From Betaproteobacteria bacterium (GTDB lineage Bacteria; Pseudomonadota; Gammaproteobacteria; Burkholderiales; SG8-41): a stretch of DNA of 16,532 bases. Below are positions 7,062 through 14,155 of this stretch, piece after piece; the stretch's first letter is position 1; each line of letters starts with the position of its first letter. The stretch spans positions 1 to 16,532 of the forward strand of contig JAIOOZ010000169.1 in assembly GCA_021414185.1 (NCBI GenBank). The letters run 5' to 3'. The translations under genes and the position numbers were made by a program. The notes under the pieces were generated by a model. It worked only from the letters and a program-made list of their open reading frames with translations. It was not told the origin of the DNA and did not search any database.

Positions 7062-8408
7062 ATGAAATGGCTTAAACGCATCCTGATCGCGCTCGGAGCG
7101 CTGCTCGCAGTTGCGGCGGCCGTGCCGTTCTTCGTTACGCTGGACGATTATATTCCGCGCATCGAAAAAGAAGCTTCGGAGAAGTTAAAAGAGCCGGTAA
7201 AAATAGCCAGCATCAAGTTCGGCATGCTGCCGCTGCCGCATGTGACCATCGACGGCATCGCAGTCGGCAAGACCGAAGACATCAAGCTCGGTAAAGTTAC
7301 CGTGACGCCTGCGTTGTTTTCACTTTTCGCGGCCACGAAAGTCATCAAGACCGTTGAATTGAAGTCGCTGGTGCTGACGCAGAAGGCGATCGACAAGATT
7401 CCCGCATGGAGCAAAACAGACGGCGCGAAAACGCCCGACCAACCGCCGCTTGCCAGAATAGAAAACATCCGTCTCGATGACGCGCTGGTCAAATTCGACA
7501 AGTCGAGCTTCGGCCCGTTTGACGCGCGCGTGAGCCTCGACAGCAAAGGGGAGCCTGCAGAAGCATTGATCACCACGCAGGACGGCAAACTCAAGGTTTC
7601 GGTCAAACCGGACAAGTCGAATTACCTGATCGACGCCGCGGCGAAATCCTGGAAATCGCCGGTCGGGCCGGCCATCGAATTCGACGAGCTCATCATCAAG
7701 GGTGTGGCAACGCTCAACAACGCCGATTTCAGTCAAATTTCCGTCAAGCTGTATGGCGGCACGGTGAACGGCAAAGCGACCGCGGCGTGGCAAAAAGGAT
7801 TGCAGGTCAAGGGCAACCTTGACATCGACCAGGTTGAGCTGAAATCACTGGTGCCGCTGATCTCGCCGGGCACCAACATGAGCGGAAGGCTCAACGCGAA
7901 ACCGGTGTTCTCGGCGGCGGCGGCCGATGCCGGCCAGATCCTGAACGCACTGCATCTGGAAACGCCGTTCAACGTGCAGAACGGCATTCTGCATGGCGTC
8001 GACATCCAGAAAGCGGCGACCAGCCTGATCAAAAAAGATACCGGCGGCGGCGAGACCAAATTCGACCAGTTGTCCGGCCATCTCGTCAGGGACCGCGGCG
8101 CCCACCAGTTTACGCAGTTGAAGATATCCTCGGGTGCGCTGTCCGCGGACGGCAATGTCAACATTTCTCCCAGGCAGGAGCTGTCAGGACGAATAAACGC
8201 GCAGGTCCATGCGCTGGGCACCAGCACGGGTATCCCGCTCAACGTCGCGGGCACGGTCCATTCGCCGTTGCTCTACCCAACGGCCGCGTCCATGGCCGGA
8301 GCGGCCATCGGCACTGTGCTGATGCCGGGCGTAGGCACCGGGCTGGGCGCAAAAGCCGGCCAGGCCATCGGCAACCTGTTCGGCAAGAAAGAGCCGGCAA
8401 AAAAATAG
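7062..8408 (+). CDS. AsmA family protein with C-terminal glycine zipper
   Basis: A 448-residue membrane-anchored protein. Residues about 5-25 form an N-terminal transmembrane anchor (RILIALGALLAVAAAVPFFV). The remainder is the AsmA-type repeated beta-strand pattern: an N-terminal part (PVKIASIKFGMLPLPHVTIDGIAVG) and an AsmA C-terminal-like part (GNLDIDQVELKSLVPLI, FNVQNGILHGVDIQKAA, FDQLSGHLVRDRG, LSADGNVNISPRQELSGRI). AsmA-like proteins are thought to bridge inner and outer membranes and move lipids or assist outer-membrane assembly. It is shorter than E. coli AsmA (about 617 residues). The tail after residue 411 has glycines at 413, 417, 425, 429, 433, 437 and 441, a GxxxG zipper suited to membrane insertion or self-association. 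The start is preceded only by a weak GGA. The assignment is to the family, not to a characterised member. Confidence 0.82.
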   Translation: MKWLKRILIALGALLAVAAAVPFFVTLDDYIPRIEKEASEKLKEPVKIASIKFGMLPLPHVTIDGIAVGKTEDIKLGKVTVTPALFSLFAATKVIKTVELKSLVLTQKAIDKIPAWSKTDGAKTPDQPPLARIENIRLDDALVKFDKSSFGPFDARVSLDSKGEPAEALITTQDGKLKVSVKPDKSNYLIDAAAKSWKSPVGPAIEFDELIIKGVATLNNADFSQISVKLYGGTVNGKATAAWQKGLQVKGNLDIDQVELKSLVPLISPGTNMSGRLNAKPVFSAAAADAGQILNALHLETPFNVQNGILHGVDIQKAATSLIKKDTGGGETKFDQLSGHLVRDRGAHQFTQLKISSGALSADGNVNISPRQELSGRINAQVHALGTSTGIPLNVAGTVHSPLLYPTAASMAGAAIGTVLMPGVGTGLGAKAGQAIGNLFGKKEPAKK

Positions 8409-8428
8409 TCTGCGCCGGCGTTGCCGGC
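8399..8428 (-). terminator. Rho-independent terminator of the metX-metW-ampG transcript
   Basis: Read on the minus strand, GCCGGC-AAC-GCCGGC (8428-8414) forms a 6-bp GC hairpin that overlaps the last base of the ampG stop codon. It is followed eight bases later by seven T residues (complement of the A-run at 8399-8405). The gap between stem and T-run is longer than ideal. The T-run is the end of the convergent AsmA-like gene, so the two 3' ends share this sequence. Confidence 0.5.
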
Positions 8429-9708
8429 TATGGCGGGTTCATCGCGCCCTTAGGCGTCGGCTGGTCGCCGTTCCACGGCGCCACTTTGGGCAGCAGCAGC
8501 ATGCCGGGCACGGCCAGCAGCGTGCAGAGAAAGAAAAAATTCAGCCAACCCGTTTGTTCGACCAGCACGCCGGTGACTGAATTGATGACCACGCGGGGCG
8601 CCGCGGCGAGGCTGGTAAACAACGCGAACTGGGTGGCGGTGTAGAGCGGGTGGGTCGCGCGCGCGATATAGGCGACGAACGCGACGGTGCCGAGCCCGAC
8701 GCCGAGCGCTTCGAAACTGATGGCCACCGCCAGCAACACGCGGTCTTGCGGAAACTGCGTCAGTAAAGCGAAACCGAGTATCGACACCAGCTGCACCACG
8801 CCGAACAGCCACAGCGCGCGGTTGATACCGAGTTTGATCATCCAGATGCCGCCGAGCAGCCCGCCGATCACGCTCGGCCACAAGCCCGCGTGCTTGGCGA
8901 TAAGACCGATTTCGGTCTTGGTGAATCCCATGTCGAGATAAAACGGCGTCGCCAGCGCGGTGGCCATGCTGTCGCCCAGTTTATAGAGCACCATGAACGC
9001 CAGCATGAGCAGCGCCGGGCGCAGGCCGGCGCGCGAGATAAATTCGCGGAACGGCTCGACTACCGCGTCGCGCAGCGAGCGCGGCAGCGCGCCGGCGATT
9101 GCCGGTTCGCTTACCGTGAGCGTCATGACGATGCCCGGCAGCATGAAAAGCGCAGTGATGAAGAATACGCTGCTCCACGGCAGGATGTCGGCGAGGATCA
9201 GCGACAGCGAACCCGGCACCAGGCCGGCGATTCGGTACGCGTTGACGTGGATCGAGCTGCCGAGGCCAAGCTCGGTGTCGGAGAGGATCTCGCGCCGGTA
9301 AGCGTCCAGCACGATGTCCTGGGTCGCGCTGAAAAACGCGACGCCCATCGCCAGCAGCGCAATCGCCAACAAATCGAATTGCGGCTCGAGCGCGCCGAAC
9401 ACGGGCAATGCAATCAGCAGCGCGATTTGCGATGCGAGCATCCAGCCGCGCCGGCGGCCGAGCGCGGGCAGCGCGTAGCGGTCGAGCAGCGGCGACCACA
9501 AAAACTTCCAGTTGAACGGAAACTGCACCAGCGCGAACAAGCCGATGGCGCGCAGATCGACGTGCTCGGAGCGCAGCCATGCCGGTAACAGGGAAAGCAG
9601 GATATACAGCGGCAGGCCCGAACTGAAGCCGGTGAACACGCAGATCAGCATGCGCCGGTTGAAGAGCGCCTGGCGCCAGCCGTCGCGGGTGGGAAGCGGT
9701 TCGGCCAC
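8428..9708 (-). CDS. ampG: AmpG-type muropeptide permease (MFS)
   Basis: This 426-residue integral inner-membrane protein has about 12 hydrophobic segments and the AmpG pattern of the major facilitator superfamily. AmpG imports GlcNAc-anhydroMurNAc peptides from the periplasm for peptidoglycan recycling, which in many bacteria also controls ampC beta-lactamase. Visible family marks are GFSSGLPLY at 27-35, a charged WLRSE turn, KFLWSPLLDR at 68-77, the loop GRRRGWM at 84-90, and the ATQDIVLDAYRREIL stretch after the fourth membrane segment. The start is a GTG at 9708, one base after the metW stop. The N-terminus (WRQALFNRRMLI) agrees with the family. It is the last gene of metX-metW-ampG, so its expression is probably coupled to the methionine genes and to the SAM-II leader. 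Confidence 0.93.
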   Translation of the reverse strand: MAEPLPTRDGWRQALFNRRMLICVFTGFSSGLPLYILLSLLPAWLRSEHVDLRAIGLFALVQFPFNWKFLWSPLLDRYALPALGRRRGWMLASQIALLIALPVFGALEPQFDLLAIALLAMGVAFFSATQDIVLDAYRREILSDTELGLGSSIHVNAYRIAGLVPGSLSLILADILPWSSVFFITALFMLPGIVMTLTVSEPAIAGALPRSLRDAVVEPFREFISRAGLRPALLMLAFMVLYKLGDSMATALATPFYLDMGFTKTEIGLIAKHAGLWPSVIGGLLGGIWMIKLGINRALWLFGVVQLVSILGFALLTQFPQDRVLLAVAISFEALGVGLGTVAFVAYIARATHPLYTATQFALFTSLAAAPRVVINSVTGVLVEQTGWLNFFFLCTLLAVPGMLLLPKVAPWNGDQPTPKGAMNPP

Positions 9709-9709
9709 C

Positions 9710-10306
9710 CTAGGCGCGCTCGAAGCGGTACACCGCGAGGCTGCCGAGCAGGTTCGGCATTACCGTCACGGCGTTGCCGTCAGTCATCACGATGCGTTCG
9801 AGAATGCGCACCCCGTGCGTACCGCAAAAATTTTCGAAGTCGGTGGTCGTGCACAGATGGATGTTCGGCGTATCGAACCAGGCATACGGCAGGTTGTCCG
9901 ATACCGGCATGTTGCCGAACATGACCTGCAGCCGGTTACGCCAGTAGCCGAAGTTCGGAAAGGTAACTATGCCCTGGCGGCCGACACGCAGCATTTCACG
10001 CACGACATTTTCGCTGCTGCGCACCGCCTGCAGCGTTTGCGAGAGGATCACGTAGTCGAAAGAATCGTCCGCGAACGAAGACAGTCCGCGTTCCATATCG
10101 CCCTGGATTACGTTAACGCCGTTTCTGGCGCATGCCAGCACGCCGTCGTCGTCGATCTCCACGCCATAGCCTATGGTGTCGCGCTGATCGGCGAGAAAGC
10201 GCAACAGCGTGCCGTCGCCGCAACCAAGATCCAAAACACGGGCGCCGGATTTGATCCAGTTGGCGATCGCTGCAAAATCGGCGCGCTGCATCGCGTTGGT
10301 ATTCAT
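9710..10306 (-). CDS. metW: MetW, methionine biosynthesis methyltransferase-like partner of MetX
   Basis: This 198-residue protein has a class I SAM-dependent methyltransferase fold: motif I VLDLGCGDGTLL at 24-35, acidic GVEID at 48-52, and the MetW-typical FPNFGYWRNRLQV at 116-128 and YAWFDTPNIHLCT at 141-153. In proteobacteria MetW is encoded next to MetX and supports homoserine acylation; a methyl-transfer reaction has not been firmly assigned. The ATG at 10306 overlaps the metX stop in an ATGA, so the two are translationally coupled. The stop is followed after one base by the ampG GTG. Length is typical. Confidence 0.96.
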   Translation of the reverse strand: MNTNAMQRADFAAIANWIKSGARVLDLGCGDGTLLRFLADQRDTIGYGVEIDDDGVLACARNGVNVIQGDMERGLSSFADDSFDYVILSQTLQAVRSSENVVREMLRVGRQGIVTFPNFGYWRNRLQVMFGNMPVSDNLPYAWFDTPNIHLCTTTDFENFCGTHGVRILERIVMTDGNAVTVMPNLLGSLAVYRFERA

Positions 10307-11451
10307 GCGGTCAACCCCGCGGCGATGCGTTCGAAGTAAGCGGCAACCAGACGGTGGTAGCGTGCATCGTCGAGCAGGAAAGCATCGTGGCCGTGGGGCG
10401 CTTCGATCTCGGCGTAAGTCACGTCGCGCCGGTTGTCGAGCAGCGCCTTGATGATTTCGCGCGAGCGCTCGGGCGAAAAACGCCAGTCGGTGGTAAACGA
10501 GACCACCAGAAAGCTTGCCGTCGCGGGCTCCAGCGCAAGGCTCAGGTTGCCGCCATGCGCCGCGGCCGGGTCGAAGTAGTCGAGCGCCTTGGTGATGCGC
10601 AGATAGGTATTGGCATCGAAATAGTCCGAAAATTTATCGGCCTGGTGGCGCAGGTAGGACTCGATTTCGAATTCGACGCCGAACGAGTAATTGAGCTTGC
10701 CGTGGCGCAGCTGGCGCCCGAACTTGCTGGCCATCTCGTCGTCCGACAGGTAAGTGATGTGGCCGACCATGCGCGCGACCCGCAAGCCGCGTGTCGGCCG
10801 CGTGTTGTGCTCGTAATAATGCCCGCCGTGAAAATCGGGATCGGTGATGATGGCCTGGCGCGCGACTTCGTTGAACGCAATATTCTGCGCCGACAAATTC
10901 GGCGCGCACGCGATTACCAGCGCATGGCCGAGGCGTTCGGGATATTGAATGGTCCATGACAGCGCCTGCATCGCGCCGAGGCTGCCGCCCAAGACCGCGG
11001 CAAAGCGCCGGATGCCGAGTTGATCGGCGAGCCGCGCCTGGGTGGTGACCCAGTCTTCCACCGTGACCAGCGGAAAATCCGCGCCCCATGGTTTGCCCGT
11101 CGCCGGATTGGGCGACGACGGGCCGGTGGAACCAAAGCAGCCGCCGAGATTGTTGACGCCGATCACGCAAAAGCGATTGGTGTCGAGCGGCTTGCCGGGG
11201 CCGATCAGGTTGTCCCACCAGCCGACGTTCTTCGGATCGTCGGCGTAGTAGCCGGCCACGTGATGCGAAGCGTTCAACGCATGACAAACCAGCACTGCGT
11301 TCGATTTGTCGGCATTGAGCGTGCCGTACGTTTCAAACGCAAGTTCATAGCCGGCGAGCGTCGCGCCGCTCGCGAGCACGAGCGGCTCGGTAAATTTCGC
11401 GAGGCGCGGAGTGACCGCCCCTACCGAATGTGGATCTGCCGTGTTGTCCAT
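10303..11451 (-). CDS. metX: Homoserine O-succinyl/acetyltransferase (alpha/beta-hydrolase type)
   Basis: MetX activates homoserine for methionine synthesis. The 382-residue protein has the MetX catalytic triad: nucleophile S157 in GGSLGAMQ, D322 in TDWRFSP, and H355 in HGHDAFLL. It also has the GCFGSTGPSS loop at 105-113. Beta- and gammaproteobacterial MetX that occurs with MetW is often a succinyltransferase rather than an acetyltransferase; sequence alone does not let me choose. The start is set at 11451 because MDNTADPHSVG aligns with family N-termini. A longer frame to 11550 is open but runs through the riboswitch and terminator and is rejected. No SD lies at normal distance from the ATG; the nearest, AGAAGGA, is 40 bases upstream across the terminator hairpin. 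First gene of metX-metW-ampG. Confidence 0.95.
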   Translation of the reverse strand: MDNTADPHSVGAVTPRLAKFTEPLVLASGATLAGYELAFETYGTLNADKSNAVLVCHALNASHHVAGYYADDPKNVGWWDNLIGPGKPLDTNRFCVIGVNNLGGCFGSTGPSSPNPATGKPWGADFPLVTVEDWVTTQARLADQLGIRRFAAVLGGSLGAMQALSWTIQYPERLGHALVIACAPNLSAQNIAFNEVARQAIITDPDFHGGHYYEHNTRPTRGLRVARMVGHITYLSDDEMASKFGRQLRHGKLNYSFGVEFEIESYLRHQADKFSDYFDANTYLRITKALDYFDPAAAHGGNLSLALEPATASFLVVSFTTDWRFSPERSREIIKALLDNRRDVTYAEIEAPHGHDAFLLDDARYHRLVAAYFERIAAGLTA

Positions 11452-11456
11452 AAACG

Positions 11457-11490
11457 AAAAAACCCGGTCCGCTTGCGCTAGTCCCGGGTT
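11457..11490 (-). terminator. Intrinsic terminator in the metX leader (riboswitch expression platform)
   Basis: On the minus strand AACCCGG (11490-11484) pairs with CCGGGTT (11467-11461), a 7-bp stem with a 16-base loop. The stem's last two Ts continue into four more Ts (complement of 11457-11462), giving a six-T tract. It ends six bases before the metX ATG and directly follows a SAM-II aptamer, so it is best read as a transcription attenuator. An upstream AATCCGG (complement of 11505-11511), inside the aptamer's 3' part, could pair with CCGGGTT as an antiterminator. Confidence 0.8.
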
Positions 11491-11492
11491 GT

Positions 11493-11548
11493 CCTTCTCT
11501 TTAGCCGGATTTATTAGGCGCCCGCAAGCTGAACTCAAATCGGCGCAC
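11493..11548 (-). ncRNA. SAM-II riboswitch aptamer upstream of metX
   Basis: The minus strand carries the SAM-II pattern in order: P1 5' arm GCGCC, then GATTTGAG, a loop ending CTTGC, P1 3' arm GGCGC, AATAAAT, and GGCTAAAGAGAAGG. GATTT, TTGC, AATAAAT, GCTAAA and the terminal AAGG correspond to the conserved positions of the structurally solved environmental SAM-II RNA as I recall it. P1 has five Watson-Crick pairs (11542-11546 with 11518-11522). The loop AGCT can pair with GGCT in the tail, as expected for the H-type pseudoknot. SAM-II RNAs sense S-adenosylmethionine and repress methionine genes. Placement before metX, a methionine gene, fits. SAM-II is best known from alphaproteobacteria, so an occurrence here is less common. 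Confidence 0.85.
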
Positions 11549-11563
11549 AAAAACTGTCACAAC

Positions 11564-11591
11564 CTTACAGCCTCACGGCTGGAGTTGTCAA
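11564..11591 (-). promoter_or_regulatory. Candidate promoter of metX-metW-ampG
   Basis: On the minus strand a perfect -35 TTGACA (complement of 11586-11591) is followed after 16 bases by TGTAAG (complement of 11564-11569), a 4/6 match to TATAAT that lacks the second-position A and final T. Transcription would begin just before the SAM-II aptamer, as expected for a riboswitch leader. The spacer holds a small inverted repeat, CAGCC-GTGA-GGCTG on the minus strand (11581-11568). The -10 is weak, so the call is moderate. Confidence 0.55.
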
Positions 11592-11639
11592 ATAAGCGTT
11601 AAGCAGGCAGACCGCCTTGAGGTGCTGGCGTAGCAGGGC

Positions 11640-13367
11640 TTATGCGTTCAGGCGCGCCAGCATCGCGCGCAGCTTGTCCGGGTCGTCGGCACGCAGCATT
11701 TTGCCGACCTGGGGCACGATATCGCGCAAGCGGGTTCTCAGTACCTGCTGCTTGACCTCGAGCAGGCGCGCCGGATGCATCGACAACTGTCGCAGCCCAA
11801 AGCCGAGCAGGAGGCGTGTCAGCTGCACGTCGCCCGCCATCTCTCCGCACAGGGCGATTGGCTTGCCGGCCTTGTTGCAGGCCTTGATGATGTGCGCGAC
11901 GAGGTTCAGCACTGCCGGATGCAGCGGATCGTAGAGGTGGGAGACGGTATCATCGGTGCGGTCGATCGCGAGCGTGTACTGGATAAGGTCGTTGGTGCCG
12001 ATCGACAGGAAATCGAGTTTGTTGATGAACGTGTTGATGGCCAGCGCCGCCGCCGGGATCTCGATCATGCCGCCGACCTGGATTTTTTGATCGAATGGAA
12101 TGAACTTGTCTTTGAGCATCTGCTTGGCCTGCGCGATGTGGCCGAGCGTTTGCGCGATTTCCGGCGCGCTCATCAGCATCGGGATGAGGATCTTCAGCTT
12201 GCCGTAATGCGAGGCGCGCAGCAGCGCGCGCAGTTGCGCCAGAAACATTTGCGGTTCGGTCAGCGAAAGCCTGATCGCGCGCAGACCCAGCGCCGGATTG
12301 GTACCCGTCGATACGGAGCCGTTGATCTGCTTGTCGGCACCGAGGTCGTAGGTGCGGATGGTGACAGGCAGGCCCTCCATTTCGCGCACCACGCGCCGGT
12401 AGGCCTCGAACTGCTCGTCCTCGTCGGGCAGGTTGTCGCGGTTCAGGAACAGGAACTCGGTGCGAAAGAGACCGACGCCGGTCGCCCCGTTTTCGCGCAC
12501 GTCCGCGATGTCGTCCGGCAGCTCGATGTTGGCCTGCAGCTCGATTTCGATCTCGTCGAGAGTGGCCGCGCGGGTGTCGCGCAGGCGTTTGAGTTTTTGC
12601 CGTTCGAGCTCCCATTGATGCTGCCGCAGCTTGTATTCGGCCAGCGCCTGCGGATCGGGATCGACGATGATCACGCCCTGCGTGCCGTCGACGATCATCA
12701 GTTCGTTTTCGCGGATCAGCTGGCGCGCGTGGTGCAATGCGACGATCGACGGGATGTTGAGGCTGCGCGCGACGATCGCGGTGTGCGACGTGGTGCCACC
12801 CAGATCGGTGATGAAGCTCGCGAACTGGTGCTGTTTGAACTGGATCACGTCTGCCGGCGACAGGTCGTGCGCGACCAGGATCAGGTTTTGTTCGTCGCCC
12901 GCGCGCTCCGGTGGCGTGTAGCCGGGTTGGCCGAACAGCACTTTCATCAGGCGTTCGACGACCTGGATGACGTCGGCTTTGCGCTCGCGCAGATAGCCGT
13001 CTTCGATCTGGTCGAACTGGTCGAGCAGCGAGTCGAGCTGCACTTTCAGCGCCCATTCGGCATTGCACTGTTCGGCTGCGATGATTACGCGCGGCGCTTT
13101 CGACAGCGTCGTGTCGTTCAGTATCATCAGGTGCAGGTTGAGGAAGGCGTCAAACTCCTGCGGCGCATTGGCCGGAATCTGCGTGCGCAGTTCCTCCAGT
13201 TCGGCGCGCACCGTCGTCAGGGCAGCGTCGAAGCGCGTCAATTCCTCGGCGATCTGGGCTTGCGGCACCACGTAATGCGCGACCTCGAGCCTGGCATGGG
13301 ACACCAGGTGCGCGTGTCCGATGGCGATGCCGCCGGATACCGGAATGCCGTGCAGGGTAAGGCTCAT
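11640..13367 (-). CDS. ptsI: PTS enzyme I (phosphoenolpyruvate-protein phosphotransferase)
   Basis: Enzyme I takes phosphate from PEP onto a histidine and passes it to HPr. The 575-residue length equals the standard family length. Domains: N-terminal HPr-binding helical part (about 30-140), the phospho-histidine swivel domain with H195 in GGTTSHTAIVAR, and the C-terminal PEP-binding barrel with GVGLFRTEFLF near 297-307, TYDLGADK near 339-346, GGMIEIPAA near 432-440, FLSIGTNDLIQYT near 453-465, and the catalytic C507 in ALCGEMAGD. The start is set at 13367 (MSLTLHGIPVSGGIAIG, the usual EI N-terminus). A longer open frame to 13502 translates an inverted-repeat element and is rejected. No SD is seen. 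It lies downstream of ptsH. With EIIA and HPr but no sugar-specific IIB or IIC, the set is probably regulatory. Confidence 0.95.
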   Translation of the reverse strand: MSLTLHGIPVSGGIAIGHAHLVSHARLEVAHYVVPQAQIAEELTRFDAALTTVRAELEELRTQIPANAPQEFDAFLNLHLMILNDTTLSKAPRVIIAAEQCNAEWALKVQLDSLLDQFDQIEDGYLRERKADVIQVVERLMKVLFGQPGYTPPERAGDEQNLILVAHDLSPADVIQFKQHQFASFITDLGGTTSHTAIVARSLNIPSIVALHHARQLIRENELMIVDGTQGVIIVDPDPQALAEYKLRQHQWELERQKLKRLRDTRAATLDEIEIELQANIELPDDIADVRENGATGVGLFRTEFLFLNRDNLPDEDEQFEAYRRVVREMEGLPVTIRTYDLGADKQINGSVSTGTNPALGLRAIRLSLTEPQMFLAQLRALLRASHYGKLKILIPMLMSAPEIAQTLGHIAQAKQMLKDKFIPFDQKIQVGGMIEIPAAALAINTFINKLDFLSIGTNDLIQYTLAIDRTDDTVSHLYDPLHPAVLNLVAHIIKACNKAGKPIALCGEMAGDVQLTRLLLGFGLRQLSMHPARLLEVKQQVLRTRLRDIVPQVGKMLRADDPDKLRAMLARLNA

Positions 13368-13379
13368 TGCGCTGGCGCG

Positions 13380-13458
13380 GGAGAGACGTGAGGCGTGAGG
13401 CGTGAGGCGGCCCGGGGCTTTAATGCTGTCAGGTTTTTCACGCCTTTCACCTCTCTCC
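13380..13458. repeat. Inverted-repeat element with 7-bp tandem repeats between ptsH and ptsI
   Basis: The left arm GGAGAGACGTGAGGCGTGA (13380-13398) pairs with TCACGCCTTTCACCTCTCTCC (13438-13458): 7 + 4 + 7 base pairs with one C-C mismatch and a two-base bulge, and a 39-base loop. The left arm consists largely of three tandem copies of CGTGAGG (13387-13407). It fills most of the ptsH-ptsI gap and has a pyrimidine-rich tail (CTCTCCTCCCCCCTCTCGG) on the + strand. It could be a dispersed repeat or a processing/attenuation hairpin. Copy number elsewhere in the genome cannot be seen here. Confidence 0.7.
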
Positions 13459-13473
13459 TCCCCCCTCTCGGAG

Positions 13474-13743
13474 TTACTCGCCTTCTCCAAAATAATCGGC
13501 AATCAGCCCGGTCAATGCCGTCATCGCGGCTTCTTCATCCGGACCATTGGTCTCGATATTGATGGTGGTGCCTTTGGACGCGGCCAGCATCATGACGCCC
13601 ATGATGCTTTTGGCGTTGACGCGCCTGCCGTTGCGCGCGACCCAGATCTCGCTCGCGAACTGGCCTGCCAGCTGCGTGAGCTTGGCCGACGCGCGCGCGT
13701 GCAGGCCCAGCTTGTTGATGATTTCAGCTTCCCGTTGCAGCAT
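13474..13743 (-). CDS. ptsH: PTS phosphocarrier protein HPr
   Basis: HPr is the 89-residue phosphocarrier between enzyme I and EIIA domains. H15 in NKLGLHARASAK is the phosphorylated histidine, and S46 in AKSIMGVMMLAA is in the position targeted by HPr kinase in bacteria that have it. The start at 13743 overlaps the end of the upstream EIIA gene by 20 bases, giving MLQREAEIINKLGLHARAS, the usual betaproteobacterial N-terminus, so the overlap is accepted. Whether an HPr kinase gene exists cannot be judged from this window. Confidence 0.95.
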   Translation of the reverse strand: MLQREAEIINKLGLHARASAKLTQLAGQFASEIWVARNGRRVNAKSIMGVMMLAASKGTTINIETNGPDEEAAMTALTGLIADYFGEGE

Positions 13744-14140
13744 TGTGAAGCTTGAACACAGGCACGCGGATCACGCCTTCGCAGCCGCCGCTGATGGCTT
13801 TGGTGACGATGGTTTGCAGGTCGCGGTCGCGGTAGGTAAGCACGCGGATCAGCATCGGCAGGCTCACACCCGCCACCGCTTCGATTTTGCCCGGCACGAC
13901 CAGCTTGGAGGCAAGATTGCTCGGCGTGCCGCCGTACATATCGGAAAGTATCAGCACGCCGCTGCTTTCGTTGAGTTCCTTCACCAGCGCGCGCGCCTGC
14001 GGCAGCAGCAGCGCGGGGTCGTCCTGCGCTGTGACGCCGAGTTGCTTCAGGCGCGGCGGCCGCTTGTTGAGGACGTGGCTCGCGCAGTGAATCAGGCTTT
14101 CGCCCAGCGTGCCGTGAGTGATGATGAGTATGCCTATCAT
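13724..14140 (-). CDS. PTS EIIA-Man-like component
   Basis: A 138-residue cytoplasmic protein of the mannose/fructose-type PTS IIA family. H9 in GILIITHGTLGES is the expected phosphorylation site. SDMYGGTPSNLA and the VAGVSLPML stretch are typical of the fold. In betaproteobacteria this single-domain EIIA forms an incomplete PTS with HPr and EI and lacks a cognate permease, so it is believed to act in regulation rather than sugar uptake. The gene overlaps ptsH by 20 bases. It is preceded by a 65-base gap after gshB with its own -10-like sequence. Confidence 0.92.
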   Translation of the reverse strand: MIGILIITHGTLGESLIHCASHVLNKRPPRLKQLGVTAQDDPALLLPQARALVKELNESSGVLILSDMYGGTPSNLASKLVVPGKIEAVAGVSLPMLIRVLTYRDRDLQTIVTKAISGGCEGVIRVPVFKLHNAATGS

Positions 14141-14155
14141 GCGGGGGCGGGGAGT

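Noticed and set aside
8890..9588. 232-codon + strand open frame opposite ampG
   Set aside because: Antisense shadow with extreme Arg/Gln/Glu content; ampG on the other strand is a clear match.
11452..11550. 33-codon N-terminal extension of metX
   Set aside because: The extension translates the SAM-II aptamer and terminator; the family N-terminus begins at 11451.
11597..11639. Possible terminator after ptsI
   Set aside because: Only four-base-pair stems (AGGC/GCCT) without a T-run could be drawn, too weak to call.
11775..13391. 538-codon open frame on the + strand opposite ptsI
   Set aside because: It is an antisense shadow of ptsI with an Arg/Gln/Val/Asp-heavy composition and no domain pattern.
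13368..13502. 45-codon N-terminal extension of ptsI
   Set aside because: It reads through an inverted-repeat element and into the end of ptsH; enzyme I begins MSLTLHGIPVSGG at 13367 with standard length.
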